From NCBI GenBank assembly GCA_016946835.1, contig JACVTC010000317.1:1-47959 (forward strand): a DNA stretch of 47,959 bases, read 5' to 3'. Positions 1-9,015 of the stretch are shown one piece after another. Within the stretch, counting starts at the first letter, position 1. Each line of letters begins with the position of its first letter. The notes below the pieces were generated by a model. The model was not told the DNA's origin. It ran no database searches and saw only the letters and a program-made list of their open reading frames with translations. The stretch comes from Neocallimastix lanati (nom. inval.) (taxonomy: Eukaryota > Neocallimastigomycota > Neocallimastigomycetes > Neocallimastigales > Neocallimastigaceae). The translations under genes and the position numbers were made by a program.

Positions 1-88
1 TTTCTCATTGTTAACAATTAATTAATTAATAATAATAATAATAATGTTTCTTTATTAAAATTATATATTTTAAAAATTTATAAATAAT

Positions 89-133
<45 letters not shown>

Positions 134-396
134 GAATAATGATTAAATCTCCAAATATTAATATATTTTAAAACAATTTATTTTATCTATAATAAAATGA
201 ATGAAATAACTTATAATGTATAACTCTCTCTTCACCTAAGATAAAATAACTATAAACAACCAAAAAAAAATTATATCCTAAGTTATTTCTTAAATAATAT
301 ATTAATCCTAAATGAAAAGAAAGTGTAACGAATTTATAAATAATTAATAAAATCACAAAACACCACTACTTATAAATTACTTTTTACACAGCACAT
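1..396 (-). other. 5' leader of partial Ty3-type element H
   Basis: No gene is visible. The stretch lies just inside the primer-binding site at 397-413, so by analogy with the other minus-strand elements here it is the untranslated leader between the 5' LTR and a gag lying beyond the left edge. It holds a 40-nt T run at 91-130 and AT-rich sequence. The conserved leader module of elements A, D and E was not found in the visible part. Assignment rests on the PBS alone. Confidence 0.5.
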
Positions 397-413
397 CCCC
401 GATATCTCCACCA
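397..413 (-). other. Primer-binding site of element H
   Basis: On the minus strand this reads TGGTGGAGATATCGGGG, identical to the primer sites of A, D, E and F. It begins with TGG, the complement of a tRNA CCA end, and lies 5 nt from an LTR-like start at 419 (TGATATACGG). Confidence 0.75.
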
Positions 414-418
414 ATTTT

Positions 419-912
419 TGATATACGGGACTTTTATGTGCTATATTTTAATTATAATAATATAGTTATATCTTTATTTAATTTATTATTCCTTTTCCTA
501 AAAACTAAAAAAAACCCCCTTTCTAAATTAATTTATTAGAAATTGGTTATTATTAAGAAATTACATTTTAAAATTATAAAATTTAATAGTATGAAATATA
601 TTTTTAAACATATAATATAAATTATATATATATAAGAATACAATATCTATATTTAAATAATAAATGTATATTATATGTAAAATAAAAAATAAATATAAAA
701 TAATACATAATAATATATTGTATAATATAATAAAAATCCTATTAAAGTTAAATATAAAAATATTATTATATTTTAATATAATAATATATAATTATAAAAT
801 AAATAATATAATATAATATATTATAAAATAATATGTAATTTAATATATATTATAATAGTAATTATAATATAATATATGAATAATTAATAATATATTATAA
901 AAATTATTATCA
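419..912 (-). repeat. Probable 5' LTR of element H (right end uncertain)
   Basis: Starts TGATATACGG next to the primer site. A TATCA at 908-912 would close a TGATA/TATCA inverted repeat, giving a 494-bp LTR, but no second copy or target-site duplication is in the window to fix the end. The interior is extremely AT-rich with no recognisable gene. Nothing recognisable was found in 913-963 either. Confidence 0.35.
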
Positions 913-963
913 AAAGATATAAATTTAATACTTAATAATTATTATTAAATATACAAATATGTT

Positions 964-968
964 ACTAC
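964..968. repeat. Target-site duplication of element B, left copy (ACTAC)
   Basis: ACTAC here and at 15173-15177 directly flank the two outer LTR ends of element B, a 5-bp duplication usual for Ty3-type integration. The two copies pair the ends even though 8 kb of element A lies inside B. Confidence 0.9.
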
Positions 969-977
969 TGTAACGAA
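969..977 (+). repeat. Element B 5' LTR, first 9 bp
   Basis: TGTAACGAA matches the first 9 bp of the 3' LTR at 14671. The rest of the LTR resumes at 9016 after element A, with CGAA (974-977) repeated at 9016-9019 as A's target-site duplication. Confidence 0.93.
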
Positions 978-1301
978 TGTTAAGGTTTTAGAGAATTAAA
1001 TAAAATAAAGTAAGGAAACACAAATTTTATTTATTTATTTATTATTTTTATTTATAAATTTATTTGATTTTATTTTATTTTATTTTATTTTATTTGATGA
1101 TATTTAAAAATTAGTAGCAAAATTTACAACTATTTATACTTTTTTTTTCAAGGCATAAAAGTTGTTCTTGCCACTAAATTACATTTTATTATTATTTTTC
1201 TTTTTATATATAAAAACTATTAAATTTAAATTGATTTTTATAATCAATTATATAAAATTTAATTATAACAATATAAATAAAATACATTTATAATATTAAT
1301 A

Positions 1302-1352
<51 letters not shown>

Positions 1353-1839
1353 CTATCTAAAATATTACTAATAAGAATTTATTTAATTGGCTAAAATTTT
1401 TATTACAATCTGTTAAAATATTCAAATAAAAATAAAAATACTATTCTAATATAAAGGTTTTTAATAAAATAAAATATTTTTCAATATAAAATAAAACATT
1501 TCGATATAAAATTTTATAATAAAAGTTAAAATATAATATATAAATTTTTAATTATCAATATATAAAAATATTATTAATACAAATTTTCATTATTAATATA
1601 AAAATAAAAAAATAAGATTTATTATTAATATTGTTAATATAAGTTTTAAATATATAAAAATATTACTATTAATATAAGATTTAATATAAAAATTATAAAG
1701 TTTAATATAATTTTTGATCTAATTTTTAATCTTTGAATTTAAAAATTTATTAAAGTACAAAAATAATAATGTACACATAATGTATTAGAAATAAATCGTA
1801 GATTTAATTAAGAATGCATTATTTAGTACATTCTTATCA
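978..1839 (-). repeat. Element A 3' LTR (left copy)
   Basis: 862-bp direct repeat of 8153-9015, running TGTTAAGG...TTCTTATCA on the plus strand. It contains a run of about 40 T near 1306-1347 that is one base longer in the other copy. No ORF. In element orientation it starts TGATAAGAATG. Confidence 0.95.
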
Positions 1840-1851
1840 AGATGCCCCGAC
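1840..1851 (-). other. Element A polypurine site
   Basis: On the minus strand GTCGGGGCATCT lies between the pol stop and the 3' LTR. The GGGGCAT core recurs at the same place in D, E and F, as expected for the plus-strand primer, although it contains C and T. Inferred from position and conservation. Confidence 0.6.
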
Positions 1852-1857
1852 GAAGAC

Positions 1858-4800
1858 TCAAGCTTCTCTGTAAGCGGAGTTAAACTTTACTAAATTTTTA
1901 AAATGAACATTCCTATCGAGTTGTTTCCCAGTTTTCTGATCGATTAAGGTTGCCGTGTTGAATTGAATTTTTAAAATTTTAAATGGTCCATTGTAATATG
2001 GTTCTAGCTTAGTGCGGCTAAAGTTTCTAACAAGAACAAGATCACCAGCTTTTAATTCTTTTCCTTTTTTCATACTTATTTGTTCTTCTCGTCTTGTTGC
2101 CCAATACTTGTTAGCATTCTTCACATTTTCGCATGCTTCTCTAGTCCATTGATAATGACGAACAAATTTTTCCATTAAAATTTCATCATACGATTTACCT
2201 GCATTTTCAATTGTTCTTATGGCTATATCATAAGGCTGTTGGTCTTCTCTTCCATATACTAATTCAAAACTAGAATGTCCGGTAGCTGTGTTTTTGGTAG
2301 TTCGAAGTGCCCATAAAGCAGAAGGTAAAACTTCATCCCAATCTTGATTTTTCCTTCCTAATAAACGAAGTAATTTTCCAATTTCTTTATTTCGGTTTTC
2401 AGTGAGACCATTGGATTCAGGGTGATAGGTAGCTATGAATTTTACATAAACATCATAAAGATCAAGAAAGATTTTAGTCATATCAGAAGTGAATTGGACT
2501 CCATTATCTGTAGTAATAACTTGAGGCACACCATGTCTTGCAAAAACGTTTATTAAAAATTTAATTATATCAGAGGAAGTTATGTTTTCAGTGGGTTCGG
2601 CTTCAACCCATTTGGTAAAGTAATCAACAGTTACTATAATATATTGATTATTATTTCTTGTTTTTGGTAACGGTCCTATAATATCTAATCCTAAATGCAC
2701 AAAGGGACCCTCCACTTTAGTTGGATGGTTTTCGGTTGGTTCTGGATATGGTTGAGGACGATTTAATTGGCATTTTTCACAATTACTAACAATTCTTTTG
2801 ATATCTTTAATCATATGATTCCAATAAAAGTTTTTCTTAAGTCTTTGATATGTTTTGTAATATCCTTCGTGGCCAATATTATGAGCTTCTAAAATTAATT
2901 TAAACCTTTCATTTTCGTCCGTTATTAATTTTCTATAATTTCCATTGTCGATAAAGTAATCTTCACCATCAATAACAGTAAACTTTTCATTAATAAATTC
3001 CTTTATAACCTTAGATAATAATTCTTCATTATTTCCATTAGTAATTTTTGTTAATAATATCTTTCTCTCTTCCTTACTTTTCATTCTTGAAAGAGCATCA
3101 GCTAACACATTCTTTTTGCCTGATTCATATTTTATATTAATTCCAAGCATACTAGCGGTTAGACACCATCTTGTTTGCCTTGCATTCAAAGGTTCTTTAT
3201 TCTTAAATAAACCAACTAATGGTTTATGATCTGTGTAAATAGTTGTAGGTAATGGATTTCCTTCAATATAAGATTTAAATTTAGTCATACAGTAAAATAA
3301 AGCTGTTCCTTCCAAATCTGTGATACCATAATTCTTTTCAGTTTTCTTCAAACTTCTACTTATAAAGTGTATTGGATGCTCCTTACCGGTTTCTTCTTCT
3401 TTTTGTGAAAGAACTCCACCAATTCCATTATACGAAGCATCAGTTCTAATGATAAAAGGTTTGTCAAATGACGGAAATTTTAGAATAGGTGCATTGATTA
3501 ATTTTTCTTTTAGGAGTTCAAAGCTTTCTTGTTGTTCTTTATTCCATTCATATTTGGTATTCTTTTTCAATAATTTACATAAAGGTGAGGTAATTTGAGC
3601 ATATTTAGGAATAAAATCACGATAATATCCCACTGCTCCTAAAAATGATCTTAATTCATGAAGTGATGAAGGGGCTTCCCACTTCTTAATAGCTGTTATC
3701 TTACTTTCCATGGGACTTAATCCTTTAGTAGTAAGTTTGTGACCTAATACATCAACTTCAGTTTGAAGAAAATGGCACTTTTCAATATTAATTTTTAACT
3801 TGTTTTCTTTAAATACTTCTAATACTTGTTTAATATGGATTAAATGTTCTTCGATACTTTTTGAATAGATCAAAACATCATCAATAAATACATAAACAAA
3901 TTCACCAATAAAAGGGAATAAAATTTTATTCATTTCTCTTTGGAAGGTTGAGGGAGCTCCAGTAAGTCCAAAAGGCATAACCTTAAATTGATAATTTCCA
4001 AACTTAGTAGTGAAAGTGGTTACTTCAACGCTTTCTTCATCCATTAAGATTTGGTGAAAACCAGAAAATAAATCAAGAGTTGTAAATATTTTAGATCCTC
4101 CGAGACTATCAAAAATTTCATCTATATATGGAACTGAATAAGAATCTTTTTCTGTCATATCATTGACTTTTCGGTAGTCAATACACAAGCGCCACTTTCC
4201 ATTGTGTTTTAGAATGAGTACTACTGGAGATGACCATTCTGAACAGGATGGTTCTATCAATCCTTTCTTAATAAGCTTTGTAAGTTCTTCTTTTAAGATA
4301 TCTGATTTTAATTTAGTTAACCTATAACTTCTTAATTTTACTGGCTTTGCATTTGCTTTCAAACGGATCTTATGTGGTGAAAGTTTAGAAGGAGTTAGTT
4401 CTTCTGTTGAAGTGGCAACTATGTCAATCATTTCTTTGAGAATTTTAATAATTTGTTCTTTATAATCTTTATTTAAGGTACTTAAAAATTCATCACTCTC
4501 AATAAATTCCATTGGAGTTAATTCCTTTATAATTTCCTTTTCATTATTCGTTTCTTTAACTTTTCTAATAGTGCAAATTATACTTTCTTCATCATAATAT
4601 TGATTATTTATTTTAGCTATTTCTTCGTATTCACTTTCTGACAAAAGTTTACATAAACTGTTTAAGGTCGGATGAATAAATAAACAATGATCGATTTGAG
4701 TTTTAAAGTTTATTAACATATCATAAAATGAGTCTTCTTTCTCAATAATTCTAAAGTCCGCATTAAATTCATAATTATTAATTTTTACTGGTAATTGAAC

Positions 4801-5673
4801 AATAATTCCTTCCGAGTATTCTTCATCTTGTGTTGCTAGTTGGATTCTTCCACGACTTTTTCCAACTGTTTCATATTCACCAGGTAATTTATCAAAATAC
4901 TGCTTAGTAACGATGCTTAGGTTACTACAAGAATCAATTAAAAGTTTTCCTAGTACTCCGTCAACACTTGCATCAACCATTGCTAAGTCTTCTTCGGCTA
5001 CTTCATTACTTTTACTTATGTAGCTATGATCATAGTTATTCACTAATAAAGTTCGTGCTATTACATTGTCTACAGTTCCAATTATTTTAGATTTTTCTAA
5101 CTTTAAACCTTGAGTTAATTGTGAACGAATTTTCGGACATGCATTCAAGAGTTGACCTATCGTAATACTGGATTTAAGATTATTTAAATCATCCATAATA
5201 TTGTAAGGTTCTTTATTATTCATCATTTTGATATTCCTTTTTACTAACTGAGTATTTTCATTATTAGTTTCTTTAGTTTTTGTTGAAATTAATTTTTCCA
5301 AAGTATTAGTTTTATTTTGTTGATTATCTTTATTCATTTCTATATCTTCTATTTCATTATCGATTACAAGTATATCTTCAGATTCAACTTTTTTCTTTCC
5401 TTTTGATGAATAATTGTTGTTTTCTTCTTTACTTTCTCTTACTCTTGTTATATTTCTTAATTCCTTTTCTTTTTGTTTTTCTTTGTTAATATTTGGTTGA
5501 GTTAAAATTGAAGGAAGTATTTGATTTTTATAAACTTTATTTGGTTTATTATGTAGCTCATTTTCTTTCTTCTTTCTTAAAGCAGGAGTTGCGAAAGGAC
5601 GTGGATTATCTTTTAAACTTTTATGTACTTTCTTGGAATTATTTTCTTCCTTTTCGCTGTTATTATCATTCAT
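1858..5673 (-). CDS. pol: Element A Pol polyprotein (protease, RT, RNase H, integrase)
   Basis: Retrotransposon Pol that copies element RNA and integrates the cDNA. Counting from the first Met (1271 aa): a charged, lysine-rich N-terminal region; aspartic protease with LIDSCSNLS near 247 (D-S-C rather than D-S/T-G); RT with LYS-type core and catalytic F-I-D-D near 596; RNase H with RTDAS near 744, DLEG and TDHKPL; integrase with an HHCC finger (H-x-G-H...C-x2-C) then D near 994, D in TDNG near 1057 and E in NGLTEN near 1091. No chromodomain follows. The frame is open upstream of this Met all the way to the slippery site at 5862-5868, and peptide similarity to D and F (GSRSTP...IAS) continues there, so the real product is probably a Gag-Pol fusion made by -1 frameshifting, not an independently initiated protein. 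Confidence 0.93.
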   Translation of the reverse strand: MNDNNSEKEENNSKKVHKSLKDNPRPFATPALRKKKENELHNKPNKVYKNQILPSILTQPNINKEKQKEKELRNITRVRESKEENNNYSSKGKKKVESEDILVIDNEIEDIEMNKDNQQNKTNTLEKLISTKTKETNNENTQLVKRNIKMMNNKEPYNIMDDLNNLKSSITIGQLLNACPKIRSQLTQGLKLEKSKIIGTVDNVIARTLLVNNYDHSYISKSNEVAEEDLAMVDASVDGVLGKLLIDSCSNLSIVTKQYFDKLPGEYETVGKSRGRIQLATQDEEYSEGIIVQLPVKINNYEFNADFRIIEKEDSFYDMLINFKTQIDHCLFIHPTLNSLCKLLSESEYEEIAKINNQYYDEESIICTIRKVKETNNEKEIIKELTPMEFIESDEFLSTLNKDYKEQIIKILKEMIDIVATSTEELTPSKLSPHKIRLKANAKPVKLRSYRLTKLKSDILKEELTKLIKKGLIEPSCSEWSSPVVLILKHNGKWRLCIDYRKVNDMTEKDSYSVPYIDEIFDSLGGSKIFTTLDLFSGFHQILMDEESVEVTTFTTKFGNYQFKVMPFGLTGAPSTFQREMNKILFPFIGEFVYVFIDDVLIYSKSIEEHLIHIKQVLEVFKENKLKINIEKCHFLQTEVDVLGHKLTTKGLSPMESKITAIKKWEAPSSLHELRSFLGAVGYYRDFIPKYAQITSPLCKLLKKNTKYEWNKEQQESFELLKEKLINAPILKFPSFDKPFIIRTDASYNGIGGVLSQKEEETGKEHPIHFISRSLKKTEKNYGITDLEGTALFYCMTKFKSYIEGNPLPTTIYTDHKPLVGLFKNKEPLNARQTRWCLTASMLGINIKYESGKKNVLADALSRMKSKEERKILLTKITNGNNEELLSKVIKEFINEKFTVIDGEDYFIDNGNYRKLITDENERFKLILEAHNIGHEGYYKTYQRLKKNFYWNHMIKDIKRIVSNCEKCQLNRPQPYPEPTENHPTKVEGPFVHLGLDIIGPLPKTRNNNQYIIVTVDYFTKWVEAEPTENITSSDIIKFLINVFARHGVPQVITTDNGVQFTSDMTKIFLDLYDVYVKFIATYHPESNGLTENRNKEIGKLLRLLGRKNQDWDEVLPSALWALRTTKNTATGHSSFELVYGREDQQPYDIAIRTIENAGKSYDEILMEKFVRHYQWTREACENVKNANKYWATRREEQISMKKGKELKAGDLVLVRNFSRTKLEPYYNGPFKILKIQFNTATLIDQKTGKQLDRNVHFKNLVKFNSAYREA

Positions 5674-5815
5674 TTTTCTTTTTATAGCATTTATAATGAT
5701 ATTATCCTCACTTTCAGTTGTGTCACTAAAATCAGATTCTTCAGATTCTTTATTAAAGGAATTATTATCAATTGGGGTATTCTTGGTAAAAGTATTATTT
5801 TGTAAATTATTTAAT

Positions 5816-5868
5816 GAAGCTATTGTTTTGTCATTGGGAGTGCTTCTGCTCCCATTTAGAAGTTTAAA
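5816..5868 (-). promoter_or_regulatory. Predicted -1 ribosomal frameshift signal, element A
   Basis: In gag frame the codons are TCT TTA AAC TTC TAA, giving the slippery heptamer U UUA AAC at 5868-5862, two codons before the gag stop. Eight nt downstream, GGGAG (5853-5849) pairs with CTCCC (5840-5836). Loop bases GAAGC can pair with GCTTC (5820-5816), making an H-type pseudoknot. Pol is in the -1 frame and open across the site. The same layout occurs in D, E and F. Structure is by eye; part of the conservation is coding (G-S-R-S-T-P, I-A-S). Confidence 0.85.
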
Positions 5869-6761
5869 GACTTTTTGGAATATATTTCTTTTTTATTTTT
5901 TTCCATAATCTTATTTAATTGAGGGCAATAGTATGAGTAATGACCTTCTTCCTTACAGAAGAAGCAAGTTTTAACAGATAAATTTCTCATTTTCTGGGTT
6001 GATTCTTCTATAATATCTTGAGGTTTCAGTTTATTATTTGTTTGACTTGTTTGGAAAGTTTCGTTTCTTCTTTTAGGATAAAGTCTTGAAGTAGTACTGT
6101 TTTGATTATTTTGATTATGCTGGGAATTATTAACATTATAGGTATTAATATTATTGTTCCTTACAGAAAGTCTATCTACTTTCTCGGCAATTTTGAAAGC
6201 TTTCTCCATACTTATATCATCTTTAAGGGATAATTTCTTCCAGGCTTCATAATTATTTTGAATAGAGTCAATATAATCTAGTACACCAATGCGCTTTCTT
6301 CTCTTTTTATCAAGTTTAGTGTACAAAGTTCTATATCTTACATTAAAGTCTTTAATCTTTTCGTTTCTTTTAATTCGCATTGCACGAAGTTCTTTAAGAA
6401 GTAAATTTTGGTCTTCTTTAATACCGTAAAAATTTTCAAGACTTGAAATAATTTTTTCAAGAGAAGGAAATTTATCATCATCAACATTTTCTTCTTCATC
6501 ATCTTCTTCTTCATCTGATGAATCATCACTTTCATCATCACTATCTTCTCCCAAATCTTCAATAACGCGTTGTACTTCACCAGAGCTGGTAAGTAAACAA
6601 GCATTAAATATTGTTTCCGGATCTGTGATACCTTGTATCTTGATCCAAAGTTTTAATTCAGTAGCCCAGGACTTTATATCTAAATTGTCCTTGCTAAGCT
6701 TCACTATGTCTCGTAATTCTTTCTTTAATTCTTTAAAACTTAAAGTACTTTTAGTAGACAT
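5856..6761 (-). CDS. gag: Element A Gag with CCHC knuckle
   Basis: Structural protein of 301 aa that would form the particle and bind element RNA. It begins LSFKELKKELRDIVKLSKDN, matching the Gags of D, E and F. It has an acidic stretch (Asp/Glu/Ser-rich, about residues 75-100), the conserved region YPSLxxIIxxLxxFYGxKEDQ, a basic RRKR segment with SVLDY/GVLDY, and near the C-terminus one zinc knuckle CFFCKEEGHYSYYC (C-x2-C-x4-H-x4-C). The ATG is the only one in frame before the leader. The stop lies just after the UUUAAAC site, so some ribosomes should continue into Pol. Confidence 0.93.
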   Translation of the reverse strand: MSTKSTLSFKELKKELRDIVKLSKDNLDIKSWATELKLWIKIQGITDPETIFNACLLTSSGEVQRVIEDLGEDSDDESDDSSDEEEDDEEENVDDDKFPSLEKIISSLENFYGIKEDQNLLLKELRAMRIKRNEKIKDFNVRYRTLYTKLDKKRRKRIGVLDYIDSIQNNYEAWKKLSLKDDISMEKAFKIAEKVDRLSVRNNNINTYNVNNSQHNQNNQNSTTSRLYPKRRNETFQTSQTNNKLKPQDIIEESTQKMRNLSVKTCFFCKEEGHYSYYCPQLNKIMEKNKKEIYSKKSLNF

Positions 6762-7301
6762 TTCGTTTTTAGTTAATAATTTTTTTATTGTAAATTAACG
6801 AGGTTATTAAATACGAATAAATTTGAAAGTCCAACTTTAAAAATATAATTTAACAAGTAATTTAATATCGAATCAAATTTTAAAACAATATATCTTAGTA
6901 ATTTTTGAAAATAATAATTTTATTTGCTTTCTTTAGTAAGTATAAGCTCGAAATCCTTATCGACAACTTAGTAGAAATTATAAAGCACGAGGTTCTTTTC
7001 GACTACTTTTTTAAGAATAATTTTAAGTTCGAAATCTTTATCGACAACTTAATAGAATAATTTTAAGTTCGAAATCTTTATCGACAACTTAATAGAATAT
7101 TTTTCAAGCTCGAAATCTTTATCGACCACTTGAATTTTGTAATTTAGTATATTTGTAGTAATAAATTTAGAAGCAAAGTTTTATTTATTATTTTCACCTT
7201 TCAAAAATTTTTCTTTTTAAACGATAAATATTGTATTGTTATAGCTAATAAAATTATTAATTAATTATAATTATTAAATACAAAAAAATAATCTTTATTG
7301 T

Positions 7302-7461
7302 CGTACAATCTGATAGTACACACTGTCTGACGTGCAGCTTACCTAATGGTGTCATGCCACGCGTGTACCACGATTACTATATTCAATATAAAATATAGCA
7401 GTTCAGAGCCCACTAGCCCAATTACTATGTAGGATAAACTTAATCCGATAATCTATGTACG
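7302..7461 (-). ncRNA. Conserved leader RNA module 1 (element A copy)
   Basis: About 160 nt shared with D (24781-24944) and E (44414-44577) although the surrounding leaders are diverged. The ends pair: CGTACA (7302-7307) with TGTACG (7456-7461); in D and E the equivalent ends are CGTGCA and TGCACG, a compensatory change. An inner ATAGTA/TACTAT pairing is kept, as is a CTATTTT-type hairpin and an AGGTAAGC on the minus strand. Role unknown; packaging, dimerisation, translation or splicing are options. Confidence 0.6.
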
Positions 7462-7708
7462 GAATAAAAAAATTTTAAAAGTATTCAATAATATTTTTAT
7501 TAACTAATAAAAATTAACTAAAAACACAATATTTTCAAAGTAAATTAAGATTCTATTACAGGAATTATATAACAAATAAAGTACCAGTAATAAAAAAAAA
7601 TAAAAAAAATTTAAATGGCGAAGTTAGCCAAAGTCTGATACTTTATATAATAAAGTGCCTTATAACTAGCACAAAGAAAAGTAAAAAAAATTATATAAAA
7701 AAAACAAT

Positions 7709-7884
7709 CTTACGCCTTCGGTGACGTAAGCTCCTTATTCGCCAGTGCTTGGAAAGTACCCGCACCTTCGTGTGTTGAAACGTTGAAGGTTGAACTATTA
7801 TTACCGGGTCGGTAACCAAATACCTTCGTCTACTTTCCAATTAATCTCCAAATTAACTACTATTCAATAACCTACTATGAATAG
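7709..7884 (-). ncRNA. Leader RNA module 2 of element A (multi-hairpin)
   Basis: GC-richer segment with many complementary pairs: CTTACG/CGTAAG (7709-7714, 7725-7730). A long-range GGAAAGTA/TACTTTCC (7751-7758, 7831-7838) encloses ACCTTC/GAAGGT (7764-7769, 7785-7790) and TTACCG/CGGTAA (7801-7806, 7810-7815), a three-way-junction layout. CTATTCA/TGAATAG follows (7860-7866, 7878-7884). Not seen in D, E or F. Confidence 0.5.
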
Positions 7885-8129
7885 AGTTAATTTGTTGCTA
7901 TCTGAGAATACACTGTGTATGAGCTCTATCCGCTCCTTGTTATAATTTTACAAAATTTGTTTTTTTAGAATCTTAATTTTACTTATTTAAAAAAAATTTT
8001 TTTTATATATATATATCAAACAAGCGCCATGGGTTAATCAAAGGATTAACGACTTACTTGTTTATCAATATAAAATAAAAAAAAAATTAAAAAAAAATCT
8101 ATGTTATTTACTATTATTTCTATTTAATT

Positions 8130-8146
8130 CCCCGATATCTCCACCA
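8130..8146 (-). other. Element A primer-binding site
   Basis: Minus strand TGGTGGAGATATCGGGG, 6 nt inside the 5' LTR. The complement ends CCA, so it fits the 3' end of a tRNA whose acceptor 5' strand would be GGAGATA. The 17 bases are identical in four other elements of this window. The tRNA is not identified. Confidence 0.85.
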
Positions 8147-8152
8147 TATAAA

Positions 8153-8476
8153 TGTTAAGGTTTTAGAGAATTAAATAAAATAAAGTAAGGAAACACAAAT
8201 TTTATTTATTTATTTATTATTTTTATTTATAAATTTATTTGATTTTATTTTATTTTATTTTATTTTATTTGATGATATTTAAAAATTAGTAGCAAAATTT
8301 ACAACTATTTATACTTTTTTTTTCAAGGCATAAAAGTTGTTCTTGCCACTAAATTACATTTTATTATTATTTTTCTTTTTATATATAAAAACTATTAAAT
8401 TTAAATTGATTTTTATAATCAATTATATAAAATTTAATTATAACAATATAAATAAAATACATTTATAATATTAATA

Positions 8477-8528
<52 letters not shown>

Positions 8529-9015
8529 CTATCTAAAATATTACTAATAAGAATTTATTTAATTGGCTAAAATTTTTATTACAATCTGTTAAAATATTCA
8601 AATAAAAATAAAAATACTATTCTAATATAAAGGTTTTTAATAAAATAAAATATTTTTCAATATAAAATAAAACATTTCGATATAAAATTTTATAATAAAA
8701 GTTAAAATATAATATATAAATTTTTAATTATCAATATATAAAAATATTATTAATACAAATTTTCATTATTAATATAAAAATAAAAAAATAAGATTTATTA
8801 TTAATATTGTTAATATAAGTTTTAAATATATAAAAATATTACTATTAATATAAGATTTAATATAAAAATTATAAAGTTTAATATAATTTTTGATCTAATT
8901 TTTAATCTTTGAATTTAAAAATTTATTAAAGTACAAAAATAATAATGTACACATAATGTATTAGAAATAAATCGTAGATTTAATTAAGAATGCATTATTT
9001 AGTACATTCTTATCA
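8153..9015 (-). repeat. Element A 5' LTR (right copy)
   Basis: 863-bp copy of 978-1839, ending TTCTTATCA followed by the CGAA duplication at 9016-9019. Near identity to the left copy implies recent insertion. It would contain the element's minus-strand promoter; no TATA box could be singled out in such AT-rich sequence. Confidence 0.95.

Larger units (their letters stand above)
6762..8129 (-). other. Element A untranslated leader
   Basis: 1.4 kb between primer site and gag with no convincing ORF. It contains short direct repeats near 6940-7135 (the plus-strand motif TCGAAATCTTTATCGAC, about four times), leader module 1 (7302-7461) and leader module 2 (7709-7884). Base composition in the two modules is much less AT-biased than around them, which suggests selection on the RNA. 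Confidence 0.75.
978..9015 (-). mobile_element. Complete Ty3-type retrotransposon A (gag/pol, -1 frameshift type)
   Basis: Two near-identical LTRs (978-1839 and 8153-9015, TG...CA) enclose, in minus orientation, a tRNA-type primer site, a 1.4-kb structured leader, gag, pol in the -1 frame and a polypurine site. The 4-bp duplication CGAA (974-977, 9016-9019) flanks it. Both ORFs are open and the two LTRs differ visibly only in a poly-T length, so the insertion is recent. No envelope-like ORF and no chromodomain are seen. Confidence 0.95.

Noticed and set aside
1858-6761. Envelope-like or retroviral-type third ORF in element A, D or F
   Set aside because: Pol stop is followed within about 20 bp by the 3' LTR; there is no room for another gene.
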